Positions 12,870 through 30,028 of a DNA stretch of 64,000 bases are shown here, one piece after another. The position numbers and the translations under genes were made by a program. The number at the start of each line of letters is the position of its first letter. The stretch's first letter is position 1. The DNA comes from Latrodectus hesperus. Its lineage: Eukaryota; Arthropoda; Arachnida; Araneae; Theridiidae. The stretch spans positions 65,142,078 through 65,206,077 of the forward strand of contig CM075862.1 in NCBI GenBank assembly GCA_037975125.1. The letters are read 5' to 3'. The notes beneath the pieces were generated by a model. It was not told where the DNA came from. It was given only the letters and a program-made list of their open reading frames with translations, and ran no database searches.

Positions 12870-13700
12870 GGATAATGCCATAACTGAGCAGCGGATTTCA
12901 TCATAAGATCAATTTGGTAAAGGGTAAAAATCTTTGTAAGGTATTTCTTCACTTTTTGTGATAAAATATTATTAGGCATTGTATTTGTTTGGCAATTAGA
13001 GTTTTTATAATATTGGATAATAATAATTATTCAGATTAATGTGCTGAAAAATATTGATTGACTCAACACAGTGTAATGTGCAATATTAAATATCCTAGCA
13101 AAGTTTATCAATTAGTAATTTTAATGTCTAATTTTGCATTATATTTCCTAAATATTGTAAACCTTTATAAACTGTAAACATAAAATGCAGGTTTTTTATG
13201 TGATAAAATAATGCATTGTTATATAGCACAATTTGTATATGTTTTATTTATGTAAATACAATCAATGTATTGTATATATTTGTGCATTTTCTAATACAAT
13301 TTTCATATGGTTCGTTATGTGGTATACCGTTATGTTTCCTCTATCTAACCATTATATATAAAACTGGGGGTTAATATTCAAGTTAGCTTTGCATCTTCAG
13401 AAATAACCTATTTAGCAATTTTAGCTATTTAGCAATATATTTTCATTATTATTTCTAGTAATGTTAGAGTGTCTGTAAAATATTTTGCTATATATTTTAT
13501 TCACTTTTTTAAGCATCTTTATTATTTATTGTATTGTAATTATATTTTTATTCAATGATTTTCTTAATCGTGGTAACTACAGTGCACAGACTGAGCTGTT
13601 GCAAAATATTAACTGAATCAGCACAGATTGTAATTTGTTATACTTTAAATATTCTACAGTTTATCACCTACAGCAAATGTTAAATGTTCAATAGGATACT
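12870..13700. other. LINE 3' flank and AT-rich spacer with a degenerate direct repeat
   Basis: The first ~100 bp are probably the 3' UTR of the preceding LINE. Positions ~13043-13110 and ~13598-13665 resemble each other (AAATATT.A.TGA.TCA.CACAG followed by TTTATCA), suggesting an old duplication about 555 bp apart. Confidence 0.4.
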
Positions 13701-17889
<4,189 letters not shown>

Positions 17890-18168
17890 ACAGTTATATG
17901 ATAATTTAAACATTAAACATTGCAGAAAATGTATTTCATCAGGATATGTTAAATATTATTATATTTGGGCAAAATATTGAGCTTATTTACGAAAACGCTT
18001 AAGAAATTTTATTAAAGATACACATATTATAACATATTTACATAGATGCATCTTAAAAGATCAAAAAGTCTTGTAGGAATGTTACTCCTTTCGGTAACTT
18101 CAGATTCGACAAAACCAATGACGAATACTCAAAAATGTCTTAACTATTACTGCAATTTTTAAATAATT

Positions 18169-18181
18169 AATAAAAACTTGC
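18169..18181 (+). repeat. Left target duplication of SINE
   Basis: AATAAAAACTTGC is repeated exactly at 18500-18512, bracketing the SINE at 18182-18499. Confidence 0.88.
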
Positions 18182-18499
18182 GCCGACCAATTGGCTGAGT
18201 GGTTAGCGTTCATGACTTCTGAGCTGTTGGTCCCGGGTTCGAATCCCGGTTCGGGCATGGCTGTTTCTTTCCTTCTCTGTGTTTCTCTGTCCTCTGTTCT
18301 GTGATGTGTGTATGTTATGGTATGAATGTGACCCACCCTATAAACGGGTTTGTGGTGGTATGGCGCGAGTAACGCAACTCGCCTCCGTGACTTGGTTCAC
18401 AGGTGCCCGCTGGGTAACGATAAATGAGTAACAGTTCTGGCCTTGTTGGGACATAGGGTTCAGTCACCCTTTTGTGTGTTCCCGCCATTGGATAAAAAA
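18182..18499 (+). mobile_element. tRNA-headed SINE (copy 1)
   Basis: The head holds a perfect pol III A box (TGGCTGAGTGG, ~18191) and a perfect B box (GGTTCGAATCC, ~18237) at tRNA spacing, so it probably drives its own pol III transcription. The body continues past the tRNA-like part with CT-rich sequence, the shared core CCCTATAAACGGG (~18339-18351), and an ACTTGGTTCACA block. A perfect 13-bp target duplication flanks it, as expected for LINE-assisted integration. The copy at 30029-30330 is the same family. It has no coding capacity; the minus-strand frames across it are incidental. Confidence 0.93.
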
Positions 18500-18512
18500 A
18501 ATAAAAACTTGC
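18500..18512 (+). repeat. Right target duplication of SINE
   Basis: AATAAAAACTTGC, identical to 18169-18181. Confidence 0.88.
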
Positions 18513-20985
18513 ATCAACGTTATAAAATTCAGGTAGAATCAAGTTTCATCTGAGCAAAAATAATAGGAAAAAAATCTTGATAAACTGTAATTAAATATTT
18601 TAACCAATTTTATACTATGATGCTGCATGGTACGAAGTCTTGCATAGGAGAAGGGTCCCAAATAGAAGGGAAATTAAAGAAAAAATTCTCTGAAACAAAG
18701 GAGAAATTACGATTTATGACCAAAAGCAGTAGGTGTGTGTGAGGCCTGAAAGTATATAAGAAAGACGGTGCTCACCAAAGTTCATGGAAAGGAAATTGAA
18801 AAAAATAACTTTAGGCATAAACAGTAAAAATAGATAATGTAAAAGAATTTTTTATGATGCAGTATTACAATGATTTACTTAAGTATTGGCCCACAATCCG
18901 TCTAGAATACTAAGTTTAGTGAATTGCGGTAAAATTCTAATGCAAGTTGGAATGAATTGGAAGCTTCTATCATCCAAGACCAGTTCATTTCCATCTTTAG
19001 CAGAGTACGTACTGCTCTTTAGCTGTTATAAACTAAAACATTTACTATCAATTCCATATCCTTGTAAACTATCAAACAGCTTGACATTAAATTCTTTTGT
19101 CTTCATAGCATACATTTTTACTTAGAATTACTATCCTTTTTTATTTTATTTCCATCATGATGTTATGCTCTTAATCGTCAGCGGTGTATATTTAGTGATG
19201 GTTACTTCTATTAAATCCACAATAAGTACAAGTATATTGCTCATTATATGAAAATAAAATAGTAAAGTACGTAAACTTGCTTCTTTTTTATTCACATATT
19301 TCTTTAACATATCTTCAATTTTTAAATAAATTTCAGTCCCAAGCTGAATGATATCAATATAAATGTTTATTTAATTTTTTTTGTGTTGAATTATTGATTT
19401 CAGTTTGAAAATACTCGAAACCTAATTATTTAAAATTAAACAACAAATTATCCTACAGAGTTAATTTTATGTGAATATAATTTAACTGAAAGTTAATACC
19501 GGTATTAATCATTTTTGCATTATTAAATGATCTTACAAATTTCTCTTGAATTTTTAACTATGATGTACATTTATTATATTAAATGAAACACATAAAATAT
19601 ATTCAAAACATCTTTTACAATAAAAAACTCTGTTGAATAAAATATCCATTGTTCTCTTTATTAACAGTAGCTCTTCCATAAATAACAACTTGATCTTTTA
19701 CTATTTGAAGAAATTAGAGGATGCATTCTAATGGACCATTCAATAAAAGTTCTTTTTAAAGTCGTTACATTAAGTAATTCTGATAAATCAAGCAGATTAA
19801 GTAGAAATAAAGCAGCCAAGAACTTAAGTTTCCTTTCAATACGGTTGTTTACAACAATTTCCCAATAAATTCCACGAGTCATTAGCACAGAAATTTGAAG
19901 AAATATATCGTACAAACCTTTCATCGGGTAACATATTTTATTCTAGCTAAAATTTAAAAAAAATGAAACTACCTATAGATTTAAAAGTTCTTTTAGTAAC
20001 AGTCTTGTATTTAGCTTAAAAGTGATTACTTTTCTAAAATATTATATAGGGTAAAAAAAAAGTTTTTCAAGTATAGATATTTTTAATTTATGCTCATATC
20101 AATGTGTGTTTACTTTTACAATAAAAAGGCAATGAATAGTTTTAAAGAAATAGTATTTCGTTTTACAAATGATTTTATTGAATATTCGATTTGCTGTTGA
20201 TTTTTTTTTTGAATATAGCATTTTATAGATGATTTTTAAGAAATAATAAATGCATTTGATAAAATACTTAATTTCATTTGAAATTATTTTCAATGTTATA
20301 TTCAAAACTTTTATTTCATTTAAATACATTTATGTACATACATTATAGATAGACATACATCTCTACATGCATCTATATAAATATATTTGCATATTATATT
20401 TACATATAAATGTGTATGACTGTTGAAATAATTGCAGCTGAAGTTATACTCTCAAGATTCTTGGTGAATCAGGCAAATTTGTTCCGGAAGAGAATTTTAG
20501 ATTATATAAGAATTATCTGCTGTTTATTATATATTTGATACAATTAGATTAATTGTTTTATACTTTCAATAAATTAGGAAAGCTGCATTTTTTGTTTTCT
20601 TATATTAAAAATTTTAATTCCAATATGACTGATTCTATTAGAAATTGTAAATCATTTACAAAAGTTTTAAGGTTTAAAAAAAAAATTACTTTTATTAATT
20701 ACTTTCACATGGAATATAAAGTTTTCTTTTTTTAAATAAATATATTTCATTGAATAAAATTAGGTTTTCAGTAAATAATATGCAGGCAAAAAGAAATAAT
20801 TTGGTAAATTTTAAACTAAATCTTCTAAGAAATATCACTTTGTAACCAAAGTTCTCCAACAAAGTTTTTCCTAGTGCAACAAATTAATTAAGTTAGAAAA
20901 ACATGAAAGCTGTAAATTTAATATGGATAGTAATCACCAAATAAATCATAATATTCGTCCAAAGTTTTAAGTAATTTTTCAAAGC
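18513..20985. other. AT-rich spacer with unassigned short frames
   Basis: The longest frame is 87 codons on the minus strand at 19661-19924, leucine-rich and without a recognised family. Nothing else was seen. Confidence 0.5.
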
Positions 20986-20989
20986 ATTA

Positions 20990-21640
20990 AGCCACACAGA
21001 AGTTTGGAGTCAGTGGGTCCTGAAACTCATCAACCCCATTTAGGTCGTCATATGTGTAATCGACAATACCATCTTACACCGGTACATAGACTGACTTTTG
21101 TATTTGATAGCAGTGTCAATATGGACTTGCTTCTTACTGTATATTTTACTTTTGATGATTTTTCTTTTCCTGTGTTTGTGGACAATACCATGGCATGCTC
21201 GGCAGATACAAAGTATAATTTTTTGTCATCCACATTTCCTTTTGTGACGCTGACGATGGGCTCACTGGGGCGCTGATGAATCTGTTTTTGGCATGTGTCT
21301 TTTGGCATGTAAATTTACTTTTCATCCTAAGTGGAGATCCGGTTCAGAATTCTGCCTTTCCGAAGATATTCGAGTAAATTAATGTAGGCTTGAACATGTA
21401 TGATCTAATCTTCTTGAGACAGCTCATGCAACACACAGCCCTTGAATTTTCACTTCAAGTTTATGCAATAAAAACCTTGATTAATAAACATACCATTAAG
21501 GTTTTAGCTAGTTTTCAAGTGGTTGAATACTGATATCTCTTTCTCTCTCTTCTACAAGTTCTTGCAGATAAGCTTTATCAACATAAGTAGGCCAGCCCAA
21601 GCGCTTGGCTTCTTAAATGTCAAAATCCTTGTTTTTTAGC
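20990..21640 (-). pseudogene. Coding-like remnant, family unknown
   Basis: This stretch is GC-richer than its surroundings. Minus-strand frames read like protein in successive pieces: EAKRLGWPTYVDKAYLQELV (about 21600-21540), VLHELSQED..IHVQAYINLLEYLRKG, then KGNVDDKKLYFVSAEHAMVL in a long open frame at 21048-21308. Stops and frame changes separate them. The pieces are charged and soluble-looking, with no motif I can name. A transposase remnant or a processed host-gene pseudogene are both possible. Confidence 0.35.
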
Positions 21641-22489
21641 TTTCTATGATAAACCTTCACTGTGTCAAATTATACAGCAGTAGTACCTAAAGATGTAAAC
21701 ATAATTCGGTAAGATTCTGTAGCTGACTTTTTACAACAGAACTGGAAGTAAATGATGATTTTAATATTTTATCGTTATAATTCCATTTACCTTGCACTTA
21801 ATGATAACGATAGGTTTTTACAGATTTCACATAAGTCCTTTAAAGCACAAGTCTTCTTATATCAATTGCTAAAAGTTGTCTGACAAAATATAAAACGAAT
21901 ATACCAAATTAAACTGTTTGCGCTGACAAAATGTAACTGTAATGAAAAACTTTCATTACCAGCTGCTATTTTTTTGGGGTTTTCAAATGCTTAACTTGTA
22001 AAAAGAAATTATCAGTCATTATTAGGAAAATTATTATAATCTTAATATACAATAGTTCAGCGTTGACATGTCTATATAATAAAATTTGAAGTACTACATA
22101 TGTTTTTTTTCGAATTTTATGCATTTATAAAAGCAATAGATTAAAAAAAGTATTTTTTTCTATTCCTGTTCCATGGAGAAAATAATAGTTTTAGTTATGA
22201 CTTTATTTGTTACGAAACTTAAGTATTAGTGAATTTAATATTATATGTAAGAATTCATTTGAAAAATATTCATGATTAAAAGATCGACTGTACTTCGTTG
22301 GAAAACAATCGTTTACCAATTTCAGTAACTGTCATTATGTTACTAAAAAACAACGTGTGTAGTACGAGAATAGAAACTTTGCAAGACACTTTATTCCACA
22401 GAGTAAAATGAGAAAATTTTCAGCTTTCTGATCAAAGAATTATATTAAAATTGATGATTGTATAGTAAAAACGATTTCAAAGTGTCTTT
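21641..22489. other. AT-rich spacer, nothing recognised
   Basis: No supported feature. Confidence 0.55.
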
Positions 22490-22499
22490 CAACGTCTAA

Positions 22500-22807
22500 A
22501 GCCGCCCAACTTGTCTAGTGGTCAGCATGCCTGACTGCGGATAAGGAGGTCCTGGGTTTGAATCCCGGTTCGGGCATGGATGTACTCTCTCTCTCTATCG
22601 ATCCTGTCTTTGTCCTTTCCTTGTATGAATGAGGTGTGAATGGTTGTCTACCCTATAAACGGGTACCTATGATAGGTGTGTAGAACAAAGTCGTACTTTC
22701 ATCTTCATGGTGCTCCGATTAAAACGAAAGACGCTCCCAATTGACTTAAATTCGCATAGCCAAGGCATAGCGAGCTTGGTTTGTTCAAGTGTCATTAGTA
22801 ACAGCAA
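22500..22807 (+). mobile_element. tRNA-headed SINE (copy 2, different head, shared tail)
   Basis: An A-box-like CTTGTCTAGTGG (~22510) and a near-consensus B box GGTTTGAATCC (~22555) mark the tRNA-derived head. The core CCCTATAAACGGG (~22651-22663) matches copies 1 and 4. The 3' third (~22709-22807: AAAACGAAAGACGCTCCC, then TAGCCAAGGCATA) matches the 3' third of the minus-strand SINE at 43.7 kb and ends in a CAACAA-like tail. A 10-bp candidate target duplication with one mismatch lies at 22490-22499 and 22808-22817. Confidence 0.88.
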
Positions 22808-23028
22808 CAATGTCTAATACAAATAACCTGCTAGTAAAATGAGTGAATGAGTGTGAGCGATTTTCGTTAGCTACTTTGCGATATTCTTTTCCTTTTAGAA
22901 ATTTACTTGCATAAACCCAGGTTGGACAAAAAAGCACACACAACCTTTCTAGCAAAGAATCCTAAGTCAAACATAAAGAGTCCACAAACACAAGTCCATA
23001 TTTTTTATTCCTTATTATATCTATATCT

Positions 23029-23175
<147 letters not shown>

Positions 23176-23189
23176 TATGTGTGTGTGTC

Positions 23190-24426
23190 TAATTTAATCC
23201 CACTTTAAGCTGACTAGTGACTAGTAGTTCAGTTGTTGCAATTCATTGAGTCATAGTTCATCCAGCTATGGTTTCTCTAAGTTTTAAAGGAGCTCTAATC
23301 GAAATATTTCACTATAAAATTCCGGAATGGAAAATACTTCTAAGGCTTCTTACTTTTAAACTGTGGTTATAAATACATGCTATATATGGATATTATTCAT
23401 CGCTAAAATAATGTTATAGCAATTAAAATCTCATGTTTTATTCGTTTGTCGATACTATATATATTTTTTAAAGAACTGATATATTAGTTTAATGTTTTGT
23501 TCTTTATATTGAAGAACAAATGAATGTGAAATTGCTTCAAACTGACCGCTTGCAAAAAATTTGCCTTCACCACAGTAGATTCTTAGCATTCTCTGAGTGA
23601 ATGGCTGTTTGTATGTTAGCTAATAAAGTTCTGGTTTAATTCTTTTAGATAGTATGTTTAGAAAAATTTCTTGTATTATTACCAATTTATTATTAACCTC
23701 AAAATAGTATCAAATTTTAAGTAAGAATCACTTGTCGGTAATAAATGATGTGTACAAAGAGCTAATATATTTGCTAGTAGCGAATAAATATAATTTTAAG
23801 CATAAAAAAATTAATAATAAATTCCTTTCAAGGTAACAAAATTTAAATATGCAATCAATTATTATGAAAAACATCAAATGTTGCAGAAATAATATATATA
23901 ATTAGTCTGTTTCTTAGCTTGAAATTATATCAAAAGAAATTTATAATTGCTTCCTATCCCTAAGTCAAATTATTGTTCGTCTGAAAGAAGGTTATTAAAT
24001 ACAGTGCTTTCAATAACAATATAAGAAACATTCTTTAAAACACAAATGAATAATTAAAAATCATATTCTTCTGTGGATATCATCTGATGACACACTAACA
24101 TGTTATCGAAAAGATTATTCCTTAAATAAACGGTGGTTTAAGTGATCTTTAAACGAGCTTACCGTACACCATGTCAAGAAAAAGTTGAAAGAAGATTTGC
24201 TGATTTCCTATCAACTAGTAATAATAGTTGAGCTGAACATAAAGATTTTTTTAACTTAAATGTAAAACATTATTTTTGAATATTATTAAGAAATAAAAAC
24301 GAAATCCTTAGCTGCAAATATTATCATATACTGGAAAGTGTCAATCTATTAAAATATATTCGTTATAAAACGTACTCATATTCAAAATATTACCTTGTTT
24401 TGTTTTTGTAACAATAAATGAATAAA
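23190..24426. other. AT-rich spacer, nothing recognised
   Basis: No supported feature. Confidence 0.55.
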
Positions 24427-24428
24427 TA

Positions 24429-25602
24429 TTCAGTGCAGTCTAATTAATGTGACTAATTTTCAAAAGTCAGAATAATCCTCTTTCACAGACTGCTGCGAGA
24501 CGTGCTAGATAATCATTTAGGTTTCGGAATATGTTTAGTGGGATACTGAGGCATGCTTACTCTAATGCTGTGGACCTCTTCTCTAGATTACGAGCTTTGA
24601 AGAAGAGTTCTGATGATTTATGCTGCGAATGACCCGATCGAGATATTCCCACAGATTCACAATTATGCTTAAGTCAGGTGAGTTTGCTAGCCAGATAAAA
24701 TCTTTTGTAAACTCATCTAGGTGATTTTCGAACTACACTCCTACAGTGTCAGCTGTATGACACTCCACATTATCCTGCTAATATATACCGTCCTCTTAAG
24801 AAAAAACAATGTGCATATAGTGGTGGACTTGGTCCGCAAGGACGTGGCTTTCACTCTCTTGTGTATGTTGAGTGATGAGTGAGCCCAGATAATATCATAA
24901 AAATATTCTCCAGAGTCTGAACCGTTCCGGTAATGGTTGCATGGTGTTTGATTTCAGAGGTTTCATATCGAACAAGTCAACGTCCATCGGTATGATGGAG
25001 AATAAAATGTAATTAATCGGAAGATGCTAAAAGCCACCTCTTTTTTTACCTCAAATTGTGGTACTCGAATGCAAGTTTCAGCTTTCGTCACCAATGAACA
25101 TCAATCAGCATAGGCGTCTGCTTAGGAAATCTAGATAATAAGTTCGCGGAACAGTTGCTTGGAAGACACATTTGGTAGCCCTTTGGCTTACGTGGGTGGT
25201 AATCTGCTCAATGGTAGCACGTCTATTCACCTGAGTGCATTTCATAGCCGTTGTTCACTTCTTTTATAACTATCTATGAGAGACCTGTAATGCATCACAT
25301 TAGCAACGTGGTTGGTTTTGGACAGTCCTAACTTGCCTTGAACGGTATACATTTATCACGGTGGCACACAAACAGTTCACTAATTTAGTTGTTTCCCAAA
25401 TGCTTTCACTCTTTGTTCCTTTTGAACATCAGATAAGTTGCTCCGTTTCCTCATTATACTAACGATTGCAATGTTTTCGGAAAGCCTCACACATTCTTAA
25501 CATAATCTTAACTGCACTATTTTAGCTCCTGCTTTCTGTGATTGCTATTTAACGAACACGCTGAAAATACATGATAGTTACATTTAATGCGACTGGGCTG
25601 AA
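24429..25602 (-). mobile_element. Tc1-like transposon, complete outline, decayed
   Basis: Imperfect TIRs of about 28 bp (TTCAGTGCAGTC... left; TTCAGCCCAGTC... right, inverted) are flanked by TA dinucleotides at 24427-24428 and 25603-25604, the Tc1/mariner target signature. The element is 1174 bp long. On the minus strand the transposase is readable in fragments: MRKRSNLSDVQK, NRRATIEQITTHVSQRATK (second helix-turn-helix), FIGDES (first catalytic Asp region), and NSPDL-equivalent then LWEYLDRVI near 24660. Reading it needs many frame changes and stops cut it throughout, so it encodes no working enzyme. The order and spacing match a full-length single-ORF Tc1 transposase. Confidence 0.85.
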
Positions 25603-25604
25603 TA

Positions 25605-27750
25605 TTATCTTTACTTAAACTTTATGCCAAGAGTTATTATACAATTTATTTATCTGGAGCAGAAGAACATCCAACAGGTAAATTTAATGAACACGAAAAA
25701 TTCAAAAAAATTAACAGCTTGAAGTTAACTGCCAATGTGATTAAAATCTATATTTATTGATCATTACATATTTTTGCATCTATATAATAATAAGATACAT
25801 ATTTTGGAAGTAAATACGCATATAACATATTCTATGCTCAAATTAAACGAATGCTTTCAATTTTACGAAAATGTAAGGAAGAATTATTATACGATTAAAG
25901 TTTTATATCATACAGTTTCTATGTCAGGTATTTGAATGTAAAGTTTATGCTATAAATTATATGTTACAGCATTATTTGTGAAAGCAAATTATTCCAAATG
26001 AAATAGAAAATCCTTTCAATAACTTAAAATTGCGTTTTATCTTGAACACACATTAATAATCGGCAAATCAAGAATTAAATATCAGTGTTGAAAACAAAAT
26101 ACTATAGTTTATAATGAACTATTTTATTTAGCAGTTTGTATAAAGATTTGCCACTTCACATTCTTAAATTTTGAAAATGAGAATCTTTCATTTAAGTGAA
26201 AAATATTTTGAATTTCATTCAATGGTAAAAGGGTGTGAAAATTGTTGCAGCATTTAAGAATATGATTTGAAATCGAATAGTTTCGAAGATATTAATATTT
26301 ATTTATATTTATAAGATAAGCTAACAAGAGAATTGCTGTTTGCTTAATAAATGAAAATCTATTCAAAAATTACTTTAACTGTATTAGTTATAATAATAGT
26401 GCATTGAATTATTTATAAAATAAATGTAGCTATATCAGGCCAAATATCTCAATAACGAAAACTTTAATCAACAGGAATGTTTATTGTCAGAGTTTATAAA
26501 TCTGGTCGCCTTGCTATTACGAATTACATTTTGTCTGTCTCATTTAAAGATTAGGAAATCTTTGAGTCGTGTTATAACTAATAGTGCCGTAACTGTGAGT
26601 CGTTATTAAGGCTAGCTACTGATGTAATCATTTCTCATTCTCTAGTGCTCTGAGTCTGTTTGATTTATCAAAACATTTCGCCGCTCTTTCACTTCAAAAG
26701 TGCGAGTTATTCCCAAAACTTCCAATTTATCGCTTCTCCGTTTATTGAACGAATGCTTTGACCTCATTTTCTTTTGATTTCCAAACCATTTATCAAATAG
26801 AAGGTTGACTTGGAAAGTGTGGAGAAGTCGAACCATTAATATCAAGAAATTGAAACAAATAAATAACCTTATTGTACAAAGTTTCTGATTTCCTCTATTA
26901 TCTATTTTTATGAGTTTGCTGCAAAATAATAAATTTGATTCTTTAGACATTGGGCTAAGAAATACGAGAGACTTCAGGTTTAAGACTAAAACTTTCACTC
27001 TGACTCATAAAACTTTCATTAATCACGTCGATCAATTCTGTCGTTAAAAGCTCATGGCGCATATTGTTTGGAAATCAATGCACTTATTTAAGATGACTAA
27101 AATGAATAATTAACTGTGTCAACATTTAACCTTTGACAATTCATACTTACTGCTTAATAATAAAATTACTATAAATCTTGCAATTTTAATTAATTTTCTG
27201 AAGTGGATATTTGAAACAGAAATAGATATAATATAGAAAATATTTGCAAGCGTATACAATTATGTTAGAAGTAAAGTTGTTAGAATTATGACGTTTGGCA
27301 TCATTGTTCGATCATTATAAGAGCAGGAATGCATTAAATTAATATGGAAAAGACAAAAAAATGAAATGAATAACTAATTTGAATTTAGTTATAAAATATT
27401 ATTACATACAGCAATTTATTAATTTTCAGGGGAATACTTCATAGAGAATGGGCCATATTATTAATTACAAAGGAGGAAACCTGGAAAATGTATTCAATTT
27501 CTTCTTATTTTTACTATTTTAACATACGTGCATGAAGCATGTTTAATAAGCGGTTGTTGCGTTTAATTGATATGAAAAAAAAAGATTACATGGGATATTT
27601 ATCACATTAATAATTTCTCATTATCAATGAAAAAGTGTTTAAGATAATTATAAAATAGGAATTTCAATATTGAAAATGCCAATTTGACTATATTTAATAA
27701 GAAATCTTTAAGACTGTGTGTGTGTGAAAAATGTTACAACTCATTAGTGC
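25605..27750. other. AT-rich spacer with one 118-codon frame
   Basis: The minus-strand frame 26642-26998 is the longest non-repeat, non-transposon frame in the window, inside a slightly GC-richer patch (26460-27060). It has no recognised domain and no clear splice or promoter context. Nothing else was found. Confidence 0.45.
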
Positions 27751-27759
27751 AAGTAGCAA

Positions 27760-27960
27760 TGGCCGAGCTGGTAGCCGAATGGTTAGCTTTCTTGGCTTCG
27801 GCTCAACATTTCGTGGGTTTGAATTCCATTTCGGGCAATAGATTTTTATAGTGGTTCGGAACCTGCTTTAAGCCCTAGGTCCCGGTATAGTTAGACCTCG
27901 AGAGCGAAAATTGATAATTGAGAGACAAACAAAACAAGAGAGAGAGAGACAGTGGCACCG
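27760..27960 (+). mobile_element. tRNA-headed SINE or fragment (copy 3)
   Basis: A perfect A-box match, TAGCCGAATGG (~27773-27783), and a B-box-like GGTTTGAATTC (~27815) define the head. The downstream body (GGTCCCGGTATAG, then a GA-rich run at ~27935-27950) does not match the other SINEs here. The 3' boundary and target duplication are unclear. It may be another family or a truncated copy. Confidence 0.65.
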
Positions 27961-30018
27961 TTGTTGTCATTTGATTCCATTTTGAAATTTTTAAATCTTT
28001 TTAAGCTGTTGGATTGATTTTAATTATATTTTTTATAAAAATTTAATTTTATTGAATGAGCTGATATTTTCGCAAATGTAACATCAGAAAATAAGTCTAT
28101 GGATTCATTCAATTGTAAAACATTTAAAAAATAATATATTAGAGGAAAATTTCATAATATCATTAATGATTCATTAAAGGTAAACAAAATTTACATATTA
28201 TATGCACATTTTAACTGTAATTCTGTGCATAGTTTCTTTGACTGTAAATTGCTATTTAAAACATTTTTATAGTTAACTACGCCATTTATTCTTTTCCGAA
28301 AATATTTCACATGATTCAACTGAACAATGTTTCACAGTGAATTCTTTTTGAAAATAATGATTTATATTACTAAAGTAACTCAATCAATTTTTAAGTTTAA
28401 CTTTATTTTTCGTTAATTAGGTTATACTTTTTTAATATAACTGTACACTAATATTATTTTACTTAATGATTTAATCATGTAACAAGAATTTAAATCGTAT
28501 GCTTAACATTAATGTTTAACTTCTGTTATGATAGCAAAAACAAACATCTTTCCAATAAAGCACAACTAAGCACATCAAATATTCTGTTTATTAAGTGCAG
28601 AATAAGAGATACACTATTTAATTAGCTTACTATCTATCAGCGTTATTTAACCCGCAAGCACACACATTCATTGTTTTTTTATTTAGATTATGTATTTAAT
28701 TACATAAGTTAATAAAATGAATTAAAGCTATAACATTATAATCTATAACAAAAAAATAGTAGATCAGTGGAAATTTACTGTGCAAGAAATGATTGTCAGT
28801 TCATGTCAATAAGTCTGAACTTTACCTAATTTAGCGAAAGAATACAAACAATTTTATCATTTTTGGTCGAAATTGACGTTTTTAACGTGTACGGGTATCT
28901 TAAATGTATTTTATAAACTTAAATTCCTAACTGAAGGCATAATTGCATTTTATATCATTTCTATCCTTCAAAAATATCTAGAAATCTTATATTTAAAAAC
29001 AATATATTATTACAACAATATCATGTATCTCCTTTAAAAAATAAGGGGATATTCATACAGTTTGTTCTCCCGATTTCATTCAATTTGAGATATGGTTCTT
29101 TGAAAACTTTCAGTTTCTACTTTAAATAGTAATCCTGATTAAATTAAACATTAATCCTGATTAAATTAAACAGTGATCCTGATTAAATTAAACAATAATC
29201 CTGATTATTCAAGAAAAAGAAAATAACCATGAGCTTTATTTGTACCTTCATGCGGAAAGATTGGCACTTCGAATTAATTCACATATTGAACTGTTTCCCT
29301 CAATTTTGCAAAAATAAATTTACTTTAACATTCCCATGAGAAATATTCTATCAGGCATTATAAAATTGAATTAAATAGCTTGTTACTTATTTTTTTCATT
29401 TTAGAACTGCTGAAATTTCTTAGAGTAATCTTATAGTTTGTCATGTAGAGATGATAAGGCAAATATAATCGTTAAAACGAGGCTAATAAAACGTTTTTGA
29501 GGAGAAAGATAATATTGGTAGTGTAAATATTTTAAATATGATTAAAATATTTCTTATTAGATTCAATCGAAAGAAAATATTTCGTCTTGGATAAAATCAT
29601 ACACCATAGATTTAAAAGTATTTTCTAGATTTCTTATTAAATTGTATTACATATTTTAAAGGCTTAATTATGTCAGATCAGCGACATATTGTAACAGAAT
29701 AAAGATTTATTGTTTTTAATCTATATTAACTTATTTTATTGATGATTTCATGCTTTATATTATTATTTGCTCTAGTTGGAATTTCGAAATTTCATTTAAT
29801 ATATTTTATTAGTGATGACATTTACGTAATTTTAATTTAAGCTTCTTGCTTATAATTATGAAGTGTTAGCATAAGAGATAGAATAATGTATTTTATATAA
29901 ACATGAATATTAATCTTCAAATTAAATCGATCCATGGACTCTTTGTATTGAATAAGAATTTTCATATAATCACAACGAAAATTTTATAAGCATGATACTG
30001 AGATTATACTTTTTTATG
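27961..30018. other. AT-rich spacer containing a minisatellite
   Basis: No coding signal. It contains the minisatellite at 29129-29207. Confidence 0.55.
29129..29207. repeat. Four-unit minisatellite, 22-23 bp period
   Basis: The unit AATCCTGATTAAATTAAACA plus 2-3 variable bases occurs three times in full and once in part. Confidence 0.93.
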
Positions 30019-30028
30019 TATTCGTATA
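30019..30028 (+). repeat. Left target duplication of SINE copy 4
   Basis: TATTCGTATA is repeated exactly at 30331-30340. Confidence 0.8.

Noticed and set aside
18182..18260. Functional tRNA gene at the A/B boxes
   Set aside because: The sequence continues into a repeated SINE body with flanking target duplications and does not close an acceptor stem; the same holds for 22.5, 30.0 and 43.7 kb.
26642..26998. 118-codon minus-strand frame as a host gene
   Set aside because: No domain, start context, splice signal or homologue recognised; length alone is not convincing among thousands of AT-rich frames.
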